From assembly GCA_018821535.1 (NCBI GenBank), contig JAHJLV010000053.1:1-64000 (forward strand): a stretch of DNA of 64,000 nucleotides, given 5' to 3'. Source of the stretch: Pseudomonadota bacterium (GTDB taxonomy: Bacteria; Desulfobacterota; Desulfobacteria; Desulfobacterales; Desulfobacteraceae). Below are positions 41,569 through 50,459 of this stretch, one piece after another (position 1 is the first letter of the stretch; each line of letters opens with the position of its first letter). The translations under genes were made by a program, and so were the position numbers. A model generated the notes under the pieces. The model ran no database searches and was not told the DNA's origin. It was given only the letters and a program-made list of their open reading frames with translations.

Positions 41569-42839
41569 TCCGGATTATAAGATATATCGGCGTTTATTTA
41601 TGGCTTACGGTTCTTTTTGCTGTTCCTGCCGTTTTTTTTATCATTTCTGTGTCTGTCCGGTTCGGATTTTCACTCAGTCCGATATCTATAGGAATCCTTG
41701 TTTTTGTCCTGACAGGTTTTTTAATTGGATTTTTGATGAACACTATTGCAAAAAAATGGATCATTTCCCTGATTAAAGAAGGACAGGCCTGGGAACGTTC
41801 CGGGTGGGTTGAAAAAGCAAAAAAAAAATATATCCTGGCATTACGGGTATTTGATACCTTCCTTTTATTCCCCTTATCGGATAAAAAAACAGCAAAAAAA
41901 ATAACCGGTGTCATTGCCGGCTTCTGGTTGAATAATCCGGGTGATCATCCGAATTTTAAGCTGGGCACAGCGATGTATCTTAAAACGAACCCTATGGATA
42001 CGAATATTGCAGGTTTGTGGCTTTCCCGGATATCCCAGGCAAATATTGTAACGTCTCTGGAACAGGATGTTTTATATGTGCTTGCCCAGGCTCATATGGA
42101 AAATATTCGGCTGCTGCCGCTTTTGGCAAATATCTTTTTAGGCCTGCAAAGAAGCGATCTTGTGGCAAAGAAAATCTATCAGCAGGTAATGGCCAGACCG
42201 GATCTTGCAAAAATTTATCAGAGCAGAATCTGTGAACTGACAGATGAACCGGAAGACAATCTTATCCGGCAGGCGGTTTTTTTCATGCCTGAACAGGTGC
42301 CGGAAAAAACTGATCAAATAGGTGAAACAGGTCGAAAATTTGTATCCGGGGTATGGTTCACTGTAAAAAATGTCTGGATATTCTTTGTGCAGATGCCCCG
42401 GTCTGCGGCGCATCATATCTTTTTATTTTTCAGAAGGTCGGTTGTTTATTTTAAGGTGCATGAAAAATTCAGATCTTATCTGACAACCGGTATATTGGGT
42501 CTGTTCCTGGCAGGTTTTATATTTTTTATGGTCAGCACGCTTTCACATACACTCAAGACCCGGGTGACAAAAGATACACCGGCTGTTCCGGAAAAAATAA
42601 TACCGAAACCCTTTACCATACAGGTGGCAGCTTATTTGACACTGTCCCATGCACAAAATTATGTTGATTCCTTGAAAAAAAAGCAGATTGATGCCAGTAT
42701 TAAAAAAGTAGAGGGCGGCGGGAAAACCTGGTTTGTTGTGAGGGTTTCGGAATTTGAAGACAAACACAGTGCCACTGATTATGGGAACAAATTAAAGCAG
42801 CAGCACCTTATTGATGATTTTTTTGTGAACAACCGTTAA
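41565..42839 (+). CDS. SPOR-domain membrane protein
   Basis: 424-aa protein with membrane helices near residues 8-28, 36-58 and 312-334, and a C-terminal SPOR domain (about 350-424: FTIQVAAYLTLSHAQNYVDSLKKK and TWFVVRVSEFEDKHSA). SPOR domains bind denuded septal peptidoglycan. The middle region is helical, with TPR-like character (DVLYVLAQAHMENIRLLPLL). Placement after PBP1A with a 4-bp overlap points to work at the division site. The membrane topology is inferred from hydrophobicity only. Confidence 0.85.
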   Translation: MIRIIRYIGVYLWLTVLFAVPAVFFIISVSVRFGFSLSPISIGILVFVLTGFLIGFLMNTIAKKWIISLIKEGQAWERSGWVEKAKKKYILALRVFDTFLLFPLSDKKTAKKITGVIAGFWLNNPGDHPNFKLGTAMYLKTNPMDTNIAGLWLSRISQANIVTSLEQDVLYVLAQAHMENIRLLPLLANIFLGLQRSDLVAKKIYQQVMARPDLAKIYQSRICELTDEPEDNLIRQAVFFMPEQVPEKTDQIGETGRKFVSGVWFTVKNVWIFFVQMPRSAAHHIFLFFRRSVVYFKVHEKFRSYLTTGILGLFLAGFIFFMVSTLSHTLKTRVTKDTPAVPEKIIPKPFTIQVAAYLTLSHAQNYVDSLKKKQIDASIKKVEGGGKTWFVVRVSEFEDKHSATDYGNKLKQQHLIDDFFVNNR

Positions 42840-42866
42840 ATTCACCCGCCCAAAAATCGAGCCGCC

Positions 42867-43484
42867 TTACAAATTGATCACCTTGTCCGCGAGCTGCATG
42901 GATGTGACAATATCCAGCATATTGGTGGTCTGTCCGATCATTTTTTCATTCATCAGATCCAGATGCGTCAGACAGGTGCCGCAAACCAGTACATCCACCC
43001 CGGCCTGTTCAAGCTGTGTTAATTCTTCAAGAACCGCAGAGGTATTAATGGATAATTTTACACCATGATTTACCATGACGATCCGCCAAAGATCATTGCC
43101 CATTTCCTTGAGTGTTCTGATAAAATTAATCATCAGACTTTTTCCCAGATCCGGGTCTCCTTTTCCGATCTGTTCTGAAGACAGCATGATCATGATTTTC
43201 TGATGATCATGCCTCTTTTTTTGATCCGGTCCGGGTAAGGAATCTGGCACAGAAGGGGGGATGTCTTTCTGATCTCTTTTTCCGGAAACAGTTGAAGTGA
43301 TCCCATTGGAATCCACGGTAACTTCAAACCCCTGTGAACTTAAAAATCGGGAAACATTTTCCATTGCCGCATCATTATCAACAAGAATATTAACCTCATG
43401 AACAGTCTCCCGCTCAAGATATTTTTTTGTTTCTATCACCGGCGCCGGGCATTGCAGGTTTGTGCAATCGAGTGTCCTGGTCAT
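42867..43484 (-). CDS. yedF: YedF-like TusA/DsrE fusion protein
   Basis: 205-aa cytosolic protein of two parts. Residues 1-75 form a TusA/SirA-like domain with the active motif CPAPVIE (Cys12), a sulfur or selenium acceptor. Residues about 100-205 form a DsrE/F-like domain with VCGTCLTHLDL. The arrangement matches the selenium metabolism protein YedF, whose exact role is unsettled. selA/selD are not in the window. The sulfur-relay nature of both parts is notable in a sulfate reducer but does not itself connect it to dsr. Confidence 0.9.
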   Translation of the reverse strand: MTRTLDCTNLQCPAPVIETKKYLERETVHEVNILVDNDAAMENVSRFLSSQGFEVTVDSNGITSTVSGKRDQKDIPPSVPDSLPGPDQKKRHDHQKIMIMLSSEQIGKGDPDLGKSLMINFIRTLKEMGNDLWRIVMVNHGVKLSINTSAVLEELTQLEQAGVDVLVCGTCLTHLDLMNEKMIGQTTNMLDIVTSMQLADKVINL

Positions 43485-43628
43485 TTTATCTTCCTTTTAG
43501 ACATAATAGTTTACAGAATTTTAAGCGGACCCGGGCGTGAAGTCAAATAGCGATAATAAATACAGATATGAATTGTCATAGAAATTTTTGATCCGGGTCA
43601 TCTGATTCTAAGTGCTTTTATATTGGTA

Positions 43629-43658
43629 TTGACACCCAAGGCCTTCTGTGAACATACT
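43629..43658 (+). promoter_or_regulatory. Promoter of the 98-aa gene
   Basis: TTGACA at 43629-43634, an 18-bp spacer and CATACT at 43653-43658, about 48 bp before the ATG. Confidence 0.5.
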
Positions 43659-43705
43659 TTGCCCAAATTGCACCAAGTCATCATTTTAAAAAAAGGAGAC
43701 ACAAC

Positions 43706-44002
43706 ATGGTTATCATTACAAATGTTACTTATCCCCCCGAGAGCACAAAGGAAATTGCCAAACGCTATCTGAAGGCCCCCACACTGCCGGATTTTTTGAT
43801 CAAAAAAGGTCCGTATATTTCATCCAGTATGACCGGCGGCATGAATTCCATTACATTTTATGAGCTCAATGATGACCGGTTTGCAGAAGGTATAAAAGCC
43901 ATTCAGGACAGCATGACAATTTATTTTGGCGTGCCTGGATATAAATATGATTTAAAGCCTTATTTTGAGCTGGAAGAAGGACTGGACATACTGGGCCTTT
44001 AG
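43706..44002 (+). CDS. Small conserved hypothetical protein
   Basis: 98-aa soluble protein. Alternating strand and helix patterns (MVIITNVTYPP, DDRFAEGIKAIQDSMTIY) suggest a dimeric alpha/beta-barrel-type fold like that of small ligand-binding proteins, but no family is recognised. AAGGAG precedes the start. Its stop overlaps the stop of the convergent YkgJ-like gene by 4 bp. Function unknown. Confidence 0.75.
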   Translation: MVIITNVTYPPESTKEIAKRYLKAPTLPDFLIKKGPYISSSMTGGMNSITFYELNDDRFAEGIKAIQDSMTIYFGVPGYKYDLKPYFELEEGLDILGL

Positions 44003-44340
44003 CGCTGGATTTTTTTTGACTGCTGTATGCCCCAGGCGCAGATACTGCTGAATGCCTTGAATTTCCACTTTTGAGGGAAATCAAGGCACTGCCCGGGTTT
44101 TACAGCCTGTATCCGGCATCCCTGGGGGCCTAAAAAGATACATTCTCCATTTTCCTTGTCGATCAGGCTGAGCGCCTTCCGATCCCGCGTAATCCGGGTA
44201 TATTTTTCGATAAACGCATATATAGCCATGTTCAGATATGCAGCAATCTTATCGGATTCACCTTCCCTTAAACGGACATACCCGTCCTGTTGACAGCAGG
44301 CGCCGCATTGAAGGCATTTAAATTTTGAGAAATCATCCAT
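43999..44340 (-). CDS. Small YkgJ-family cysteine-cluster protein
   Basis: 113-aa minimal YkgJ/CxxCxxCC protein: FKCLQCGACCQQ (about residues 6-17), CIFLGPQGCRI (about 70) and GQCLDFPQKW. These cysteines probably bind zinc or an Fe-S cluster. It has no extension, unlike the 263-aa member at 10375. It is monocistronic and converges on the 98-aa gene. Function not established. Confidence 0.85.
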   Translation of the reverse strand: MDDFSKFKCLQCGACCQQDGYVRLREGESDKIAAYLNMAIYAFIEKYTRITRDRKALSLIDKENGECIFLGPQGCRIQAVKPGQCLDFPQKWKFKAFSSICAWGIQQSKKIQR

Positions 44341-44376
44341 TGTTTCAGTTTTTTTATATCCTGTTTTTTACATCTA

Positions 44377-44405
44377 TTGACAAAAGATCATGTTAATTTT
44401 AATTA
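44377..44405 (+). promoter_or_regulatory. Promoter of the liv operon
   Basis: TTGACA at 44377-44382 and TAATTA at about 44400-44405, 17 bp apart. The ATG of the binding protein is about 118 bp further on. Confidence 0.45.
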
Positions 44406-44522
44406 AGTTGAACGCATTGTGTCAATCATCGGTTAAAAATTGTTCAGTAATGAAAGCTCGGGTTATATTTTTGAAAACACCTTGCACATTGTCATTCATA
44501 AAAACATTGAGGAGGGTTTAGG

Positions 44523-45689
44523 ATGAAAAAGCTATCAACGGTATTCATTTTTTGTGTCCTGCTTTTGGCTGCAGGTCCTGGCATGTCGGCAGATACAATC
44601 AAGATCGGGTTTAATATCCCCATGACCGGTGATATTCCCAAGGTCGGAGAATCTTCTAAATTTTCTGCAGAAATGTTGAAAGCGGATATCAATGGAGCCG
44701 GCGGTCTGGAAGTCGGTGGCAAAAAATACATGCTTGAATTTGTTTATGAAGACAATGAAGCAAAAGCGGAGTCTGCTGTCACCACAGCATTGAAACTGAT
44801 TGAAAAAGATCAGGTTCTGGCCATGATTGGCCCTAACTCCAGCAAACAGGCTGTTCCTGCCGGTGAAGTGGCCAATGACAATGAAACTGTTATGGTAACC
44901 CCGTGGTCAACCAATCCGGACACCACCCTGGATCGACCCTGGGTATTCAGGGCGGCATTTCTTGACCCGTTCCAGGGACCGGTTGCGGTGAATTTTGCAG
45001 TAAAAACATTTAATGCCAAAACCGCTGCAGTGCTGTATGATCTTTCCAATGACTATTCAAAAGGACTTGCAGAAATTTTCAAGGATGTGTTCGAGAAAAA
45101 AATGGGCAAGGGAACGGTTGTTGCCTTTGAAAGTCATGGTACAAAAGATCAGGATTTTTCAGCTCAGCTGACAAAGATCATCGGTGCAAAACCGGATTTT
45201 ATTTTTTTGCCGGACAATTATAATCAGGTGGCACTCATTGTGAAACAGGCTCATCAGCAGGGATATAAAGGCCAGTTTATGGGGTCTGATGCCTGGGGAT
45301 CTTCTGAATTGATGACTTTATGCGGTGATGACTGCAAGGGGCTGTATTTTTCAACCCATTATGCAGCAGCAGGCGCCACAGGCGCAACCAAAGAATTTAT
45401 TGATCGGTACACAAAAAAATACGGGTATGTGCCCGATGATGTCGCAGCCCTGACCTGGGATGCCACCCGGATTGTTTTAAAGGCGATTCAGGATACCGGC
45501 GGATTGACCGGAAAACTTAAAAAAGACCGAAAGGCAATTTTAAACGCAATGGCGGCCATTCCGTCTTTTGACGGAATAACCGGCAGCATGAAATTTGATG
45601 AGCAGGGTGATCCGGTCAAATGTGCTGTGGTTGTAAAAATCAGTGATACCGGTGAATTTGAGTTTACCGAATCCGTATGCCCTGAATGA
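44523..45689 (+). CDS. livJ: Branched-chain amino acid ABC transporter, periplasmic binding protein
   Basis: 388-aa periplasmic binding protein (peripla_BP_6 type). A signal peptide spans residues 1-23 (KKLSTVFIFCVLLLAAGPGMSA). Family segments include IKIGFNIPMTGDIPKVGESS (about 25), IGPNSSKQAVPAGEVAND (about 99) and a C-terminal fold ending in FTESVCPE. It captures leucine, isoleucine, valine or related amino acids for LivHMGF. GAGGAGG precedes the ATG. A strong stem-loop follows its stop and probably raises its mRNA level over the membrane genes. Confidence 0.93.
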   Translation: MKKLSTVFIFCVLLLAAGPGMSADTIKIGFNIPMTGDIPKVGESSKFSAEMLKADINGAGGLEVGGKKYMLEFVYEDNEAKAESAVTTALKLIEKDQVLAMIGPNSSKQAVPAGEVANDNETVMVTPWSTNPDTTLDRPWVFRAAFLDPFQGPVAVNFAVKTFNAKTAAVLYDLSNDYSKGLAEIFKDVFEKKMGKGTVVAFESHGTKDQDFSAQLTKIIGAKPDFIFLPDNYNQVALIVKQAHQQGYKGQFMGSDAWGSSELMTLCGDDCKGLYFSTHYAAAGATGATKEFIDRYTKKYGYVPDDVAALTWDATRIVLKAIQDTGGLTGKLKKDRKAILNAMAAIPSFDGITGSMKFDEQGDPVKCAVVVKISDTGEFEFTESVCPE

Positions 45690-45701
45690 TATATGATTGA
45701 A

Positions 45702-45741
45702 ATTTTCCCCGGCAGTTTTTTGGCCACCTGCCGGGGAAAAT
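45702..45741 (+). promoter_or_regulatory. Stem-loop between livJ and livH
   Basis: A perfect 14-bp inverted repeat (45702-45715 and 45728-45741) with a 12-nt loop rich in T. No T-tail follows. Such hairpins commonly protect binding-protein mRNA from 3' decay while letting some polymerases pass. Confidence 0.75.
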
Positions 45742-45770
45742 GATTCAACAGTAAGGTTAAAGATTATTTC

Positions 45771-46682
45771 ATGATAGAAACAATCATTCAGAATTTAATA
45801 AACGCACTGCAGTGGGGAAGTTTTTATGCCCTGATTGCACTGGGGTATACCATGGTGTACGGCGTGCTGACGCTGATAAATTTTGCCCATGGTGATGTGT
45901 TTATGGTCGGGGCGTATATTGCTTTTTTTGTTGCCACCTTTATTCTCACGGTTCTGGGACTGCCCGGATGGATTGCCCTGGCCCTGACAATTCCTGTGAC
46001 CATGATCCTGACCTCGATGGTCGGTGTTTCCCTTGAACGGATTGCCTATCGGCCACTGCGCAGAAAAGGTGCCCACAGGCTGTATGTCGTTATCACGGCG
46101 TTGATGTGCGGGTTGATTCTGGAGCATGCCAATCTGGCCATTCTGGGTGCCAGCAGAAAAGCCTTTCCGTCTTTAATTGTTGAGCATGTGTATACGGTTG
46201 GCGGTGTCAGTTTTACCAATTTGAAAATCGCTGTTATTGTCACGGCCATTCTTTCATTTTTCATCCTTCAGTGGATTGTGACCCAAACCAAGGTGGGCAT
46301 GGCCATGCGGGCGATTTCCTATGACAAGTTTGCAGTTCCGCTCATGGGAATTCCCATTGACAGTATCATTGTGATCACCTTTGCTTTAGGCTCTTCTTTT
46401 GCAGGACTTGCAGGTCTTCTTTTTGCCATGAGCTATCCTGTGCTGGAACCTTATATGGGGGCGCTGATCGGATGGAAAGCATTTATTGCAGCGGTTGTCG
46501 GCGGAATAGGGGATATCCGGGGCGCTTTTTTAGGGGGGTTTTTGCTGGGTGCGGTTGAAATTTTAGTTGTGGCGGTTTTTCCGTCCACGTATCGTGATCT
46601 GATTGCGTTTACCGTATTGCTCATCATTTTATCCTTAAAGCCCACCGGGCTGTTCGGCATTGCCAAAACCACCAAAATATGA
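45771..46682 (+). CDS. livH: Branched-chain amino acid ABC transporter permease LivH
   Basis: 303-aa inner-membrane permease with about eight helices. Landmarks are WGSFYALIALGYTMVYGVLTLINFAHGD (about 15-42), VGVSLERIAYRPLRRKGAHRL and the coupling region VVGGIGDIRGAFLGGFLLG (about 243-261). It forms the channel with LivM. Its TGA overlaps the livM ATG by 4 bp. Confidence 0.95.
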   Translation: MIETIIQNLINALQWGSFYALIALGYTMVYGVLTLINFAHGDVFMVGAYIAFFVATFILTVLGLPGWIALALTIPVTMILTSMVGVSLERIAYRPLRRKGAHRLYVVITALMCGLILEHANLAILGASRKAFPSLIVEHVYTVGGVSFTNLKIAVIVTAILSFFILQWIVTQTKVGMAMRAISYDKFAVPLMGIPIDSIIVITFALGSSFAGLAGLLFAMSYPVLEPYMGALIGWKAFIAAVVGGIGDIRGAFLGGFLLGAVEILVVAVFPSTYRDLIAFTVLLIILSLKPTGLFGIAKTTKI

Positions 46683-47719
46683 GGAAAACACCGGTGAAAT
46701 CCATACTGCAGCGATATTCTGTTCATTTCATTCTGGTGGTGCTTGGCGCGGGGATTACATATCTGGCATATCAGGAGGCCATCGGGCTGTATGTTTTATC
46801 TGTTCTGATGTTCATGGGCGTGAATATCATCCTGTCAACCAGCTTGAACCTGGTAAATGGCAATATGGGTGAGTTTTCCTGTGGTCATGCCGGTTTCATG
46901 TGTGTGGGGGCGTATGTGGCATCTATCTTAGGTGTCCTGCTGTTTGCAAAGGATAAAATTTTCGGTGTCCCGCTTTTAAGCCCTGATCTGGCAGTTTACT
47001 GTTTCCCTTTCATTATTATTGCCGGAGGGATTGCTGCAGCCTTTGCCGGATTGCTGGTTGCCCTGCCCTCGTATAAAACTCGAGGAGACTATCTGGCCAT
47101 CATTACCATTGCGGCCAACTATATCATTATCAGTTTGATTGAAAATTTAGGCGCGATCGGCGGTTCCCGGGGATTTATGGGAATGAAAAAAGTGGTCAAT
47201 GCCATGAACGATGTGGTTGATCTTCCCTGGATGGTGATCTGGGTTTTTATTTTTACGGTATTTACGGTGTGGATTCTGCGCCGATATAATTCTTCCACCT
47301 TTGGCAAAGGGGTTTCAGCGATCTGTCAGGATGAAGTGGCAGCAGAGATCATGAGTGTGGATACCAATAAAGTTAAAACTATTACTTTTATGCTGTCTTC
47401 CGGGCTTGCCGGTATTGCCGGCGGTCTGTTCGCTTATATTATCGGATATGTGAATCCGGGAAGTTTTAATATTCTCAAATCCACAGAAGTCATGGTCATG
47501 GTGTACCTGGGGGGTATGGCGTCTTTGTCCGGCGCTGTGATGTCGGCCATTTTTTTTACCATACTGCTGGAACTGCTGCGGCCGCTGCAGATTATCAAAT
47601 GGGTGATTATTCCACTGGTTCTTATTATTGTAATGCAGTTTCGTCCGGAAGGAATTATGGGGAACCGGGAGCTTTCTGATATTTTTCCAAAACTGAAACG
47701 CTTTTATCGGTTTAAATAA
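46679..47719 (+). CDS. livM: Branched-chain amino acid ABC transporter permease LivM
   Basis: 346-aa inner-membrane permease, partner of LivH. Conserved pieces are NLVNGNMGEFSCGHAGFMCVGAYV (about 58-81), LPSYKTRGDYLAIITIAAN (about 128) and the cytoplasmic coupling segment GGMASLSGAVMSAI (about 279). Hydrophobic segments run the whole length. Translationally coupled to livH. Confidence 0.95.
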   Translation: MRKTPVKSILQRYSVHFILVVLGAGITYLAYQEAIGLYVLSVLMFMGVNIILSTSLNLVNGNMGEFSCGHAGFMCVGAYVASILGVLLFAKDKIFGVPLLSPDLAVYCFPFIIIAGGIAAAFAGLLVALPSYKTRGDYLAIITIAANYIIISLIENLGAIGGSRGFMGMKKVVNAMNDVVDLPWMVIWVFIFTVFTVWILRRYNSSTFGKGVSAICQDEVAAEIMSVDTNKVKTITFMLSSGLAGIAGGLFAYIIGYVNPGSFNILKSTEVMVMVYLGGMASLSGAVMSAIFFTILLELLRPLQIIKWVIIPLVLIIVMQFRPEGIMGNRELSDIFPKLKRFYRFK

Positions 47720-47720
47720 T

Positions 47721-48518
47721 ATGATGGCAGACACCATGAAAAAGAAAGATGCTCCAGTGCTTGAAATCTGCAATATGACCCAGAAATTCGGCGGGTTGAC
47801 AGCGCTTTCAGATTTTAATATCACACTGGGATCAAAGACCATGGCTGGTCTGATCGGGCCCAATGGCGCAGGTAAAACAACTGTTTTTAATCTGGTCTCC
47901 GGATTTTATCAACCCACACAGGGGCAAATCCGTATTGGCGGGTGCCCCACTGCCGGACTCAAACCTCACAAAGTCACCGCACTGGGCGTGGCCCGGACGT
48001 TTCAGAATATCAGACTGTGGAACCAGATGTCGGTTCTGGATAATATCCGGGTAGCCCAGCATGGAAAACTGGGGTACAGTTTTTTTCAGGCCATTTTAAG
48101 GACAGACCACTATTGCGAGCGGGAAGAACAGATTAAAAAAGAAGCGTATGAGCTGCTGTCTGTGTTTGATCTGGAAAAATATGCCAATGAATTTCCCACA
48201 AACCTGCCATATGGTCTTCAGCGAAAACTGGAAATTGTCCGCGCCCTGTCGGAGAAACCAAAACTGCTGCTTTTGGATGAACCGGCAGCAGGGCTGAATT
48301 CAGTTGATGTGCAGGAGCTTATCCGCCTGGTGCGCTGGATATTTGAAACCTTTGACGTGACCATCTGGATGATTGAGCATCATATGGATGTGATGATGGA
48401 ATTATGTGATGAAATCAAGGTGATTGATTTCGGGCAGACCATTGCAGAAGGCTCTGCTGAATATGTCCGTAATCATCCTGCCGTGATTACGGCCTATCTT
48501 GGAGATGATAATTTATAA
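47721..48518 (+). CDS. livG: Branched-chain amino acid ABC transporter ATP-binding protein LivG
   Basis: 265-aa ATPase. Walker A GPNGAGKTT (about 48-56), the LivG-type insertion before the signature, a signature-like LPYGLQRKLEI (about 157), Walker B LLLLDEPAAGLN and the H-loop MIEHHMDV are present. The ABC signature LSGGQ is replaced by LPYGLQ, as in LivG proteins. It begins 1 bp after livM and its stop overlaps the livF start. Confidence 0.95.
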   Translation: MMADTMKKKDAPVLEICNMTQKFGGLTALSDFNITLGSKTMAGLIGPNGAGKTTVFNLVSGFYQPTQGQIRIGGCPTAGLKPHKVTALGVARTFQNIRLWNQMSVLDNIRVAQHGKLGYSFFQAILRTDHYCEREEQIKKEAYELLSVFDLEKYANEFPTNLPYGLQRKLEIVRALSEKPKLLLLDEPAAGLNSVDVQELIRLVRWIFETFDVTIWMIEHHMDVMMELCDEIKVIDFGQTIAEGSAEYVRNHPAVITAYLGDDNL

Positions 48519-49243
48519 TGCTGCTGTCTGTTGAGAATCTGATCGTTAAATACGGCAATATCCAGGCGTTGCACGGCATCAGTTTTCATGTGAATGAAGG
48601 GGAAATCGTGACCCTGATCGGTGCCAATGGTGCAGGAAAAACCACCAGTCTGCATTCAATTACCCGTCTGCCGCCTCCGGAAGCACCCAAAGTGGTTTCA
48701 GGGGATATTAAATTTAAAGGACAGTCCATTTTAAAAACTTCGCCATCCGCTGTTGTAAAAGATCTCAAGGTGGCCCTTGTTCCTGAAGGCCGGCATATCT
48801 TTGGAAATTTAACGGTCATGGAAAATTTAATACTGGCAACCTATGCCCGGGAAAAAGGAACAGACTTTTCAGGTGAATATCATCGGATATTTGAGCTGTT
48901 TCCCCGGCTCAAAGAAAGAAGAGATCAGCGAAGCGAATCTCTGTCCGGCGGCGAACAGCAGATGCTGGCAGTTGGAAGAGCGTTGATGACCGGGTGTACT
49001 TTTTTATTGCTGGATGAACCTTCCATGGGGCTTGCGCCGGTGCTCAAATATGAGGTTTTCCGGACATTAAAGCGCTTGAATGAGGAAGGAATGACCATCC
49101 TTTTAATAGAACAGAATGCCAATCTTGCTCTTCAGCTTGCAGGCAGAGGCTATGTGCTGGATACCGGGCAGATTGCAGCGCATGGGACATCTGAGGAGCT
49201 GCTGGGAAATCCGGAAGTCAAAAAAGCCTATCTGGGTGGATAA
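48518..49243 (+). CDS. livF: Branched-chain amino acid ABC transporter ATP-binding protein LivF
   Basis: 241-aa ATPase, partner of LivG. Walker A GANGAGKTT (about 34-42), signature LSGGEQQMLAVGRALM (about 141), Walker B FLLLDEPSMGLAP and the H-loop LLIEQNAN are intact. The start overlaps livG by one base (TAATG). No terminator is evident in the 7 bp before the convergent dus gene. Confidence 0.96.
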   Translation: MLLSVENLIVKYGNIQALHGISFHVNEGEIVTLIGANGAGKTTSLHSITRLPPPEAPKVVSGDIKFKGQSILKTSPSAVVKDLKVALVPEGRHIFGNLTVMENLILATYAREKGTDFSGEYHRIFELFPRLKERRDQRSESLSGGEQQMLAVGRALMTGCTFLLLDEPSMGLAPVLKYEVFRTLKRLNEEGMTILLIEQNANLALQLAGRGYVLDTGQIAAHGTSEELLGNPEVKKAYLGG

Positions 49244-49250
49244 ACTTTTT

Positions 49251-50273
49251 TTATAAAAACAGATTCTGGTTCGGCCGCATAAGGGTCTGTGGGATTTTCT
49301 CAAATATCATATCAAGGTTATTTTTAATATCATCCATGGTCTGTGCCCGGACCAGTTGTTTTAACATGTCATGCCCGAATTTAAAATTGGCACAGAAATA
49401 GGGCGAAAATTTCTTGAAAAATTTAACAGCAAAAAAATCATCATAATGATCCAGCAGAATCTGCGTTATGCGTCTGGCAGTGGTATAATAAATATCATCC
49501 GGGGGAATAAAATTCTGTGTCCACTGGGCAAACAGCCAGGGGCGTGCCACGGCCATTCTTCCGATGGACAATCCGTGACAGCCTGTCATCTCAAGCATTT
49601 TAATGCCGTCTTTTTCTTCAAACAGGTTGCCGTTTCCAAAAACAGGGATGTCCACGGCCTGCCGGACGCTGGTGATGATTTCCCATTTCGGGGAACGCGT
49701 CCTTCTGTCCGGTGCCACCCGCGGATGAAAGGTGAGCGCATCAGCTCCCGCATCTTCAAAACGTTTTGCCATATCCACTGCAAACTGCGGGGAATCGGTC
49801 CAGCCGGTGCGGAATTTTACAAAAACAGGCAGGGTGACAGATTCCCGGACACGCTTTACTATCCTATATGACAGGTCTGGATCTTTGAGTAATTGTGCCC
49901 CGCATCCTTTTTTGCATATGGCTGCCACAGAGCACCCGAAATTCAGATCCACACCGAAAAAATTTTCTTTTTCAATCCTTTCGGCAGCACAGGCCATGGT
50001 GTCCGGTTCAGAACCAAAAATCTGGCAGACCAGCCAGGGCAGTTCTTCTTTGCGCCACTGGAATACTTTGGAAATTTTCGGGTTTTCAGTGGGCAGTGCT
50101 TTGGCACTGCACATACCGGTAAATAAAAGGCCATGTCCGCCGAATTCTGAAATCAACTGTCTTAGGGCAATATGGCCCAGTCCGGCCATGGGCGCAAGGG
50201 CCATCCGGTTTTCAATGGTCTGGTTTCCGATTTTCAGGGGGTTTAAAAGGGTATGTGAAAGTGTGTGTGTCAT
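49251..50273 (-). CDS. dus: tRNA-dihydrouridine synthase
   Basis: FMN enzyme reducing uridines in tRNA D-loops. About 340 aa. Motifs: MALAPMAGLGHIALRQL (about 20), the catalytic region LNFGCSVAAICKKGCGAQLL (about 108; GCS in place of the usual GCP, Cys kept), VKFRTGW (about 153) and GNGNLFEE near 213. The start at 50273 gives the normal N-terminus; a longer reading to 50363 lacks family similarity. Neither has a strong ribosome site. It is divergent from the feo operon. Confidence 0.9.
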   Translation of the reverse strand: MTHTLSHTLLNPLKIGNQTIENRMALAPMAGLGHIALRQLISEFGGHGLLFTGMCSAKALPTENPKISKVFQWRKEELPWLVCQIFGSEPDTMACAAERIEKENFFGVDLNFGCSVAAICKKGCGAQLLKDPDLSYRIVKRVRESVTLPVFVKFRTGWTDSPQFAVDMAKRFEDAGADALTFHPRVAPDRRTRSPKWEIITSVRQAVDIPVFGNGNLFEEKDGIKMLEMTGCHGLSIGRMAVARPWLFAQWTQNFIPPDDIYYTTARRITQILLDHYDDFFAVKFFKKFSPYFCANFKFGHDMLKQLVRAQTMDDIKNNLDMIFEKIPQTLMRPNQNLFL

Positions 50274-50377
50274 TTTAATAGATGCAGCTATTAGGGATGA
50301 CACGCAGCAAAAAGTCAAGTGCTGTTTTTGTTTGTTCCATACACCGTGTGTCACTGAGAGCATATAATCACAGCATA

Positions 50378-50391
50378 TTGTTAGGTAACAA
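50378..50391. promoter_or_regulatory. Palindrome upstream of the feo promoter
   Basis: TTGTTAGGTAACAA is a perfect 6+6 inverted repeat around GG. It ends 13 bp before the -35 box of the feo promoter and lies between the divergent dus and feo genes. It could be an operator for an iron regulator; it does not match the classical Fur box. Confidence 0.45.
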
Positions 50392-50404
50392 AAACTTCAT
50401 CAGC

Positions 50405-50433
50405 TTGACATAAACAGGTGAGTGTAATATTTT
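50405..50433 (+). promoter_or_regulatory. Promoter of the Fur-FeoA-FeoA/feoB operon
   Basis: TTGACA at 50405-50410, a 17-bp spacer and TATTTT at 50428-50433, with the ATG at 50460. Confidence 0.6.
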
Positions 50434-50459
50434 AGACTGTTATTTTAAAGGGAAAAAAT

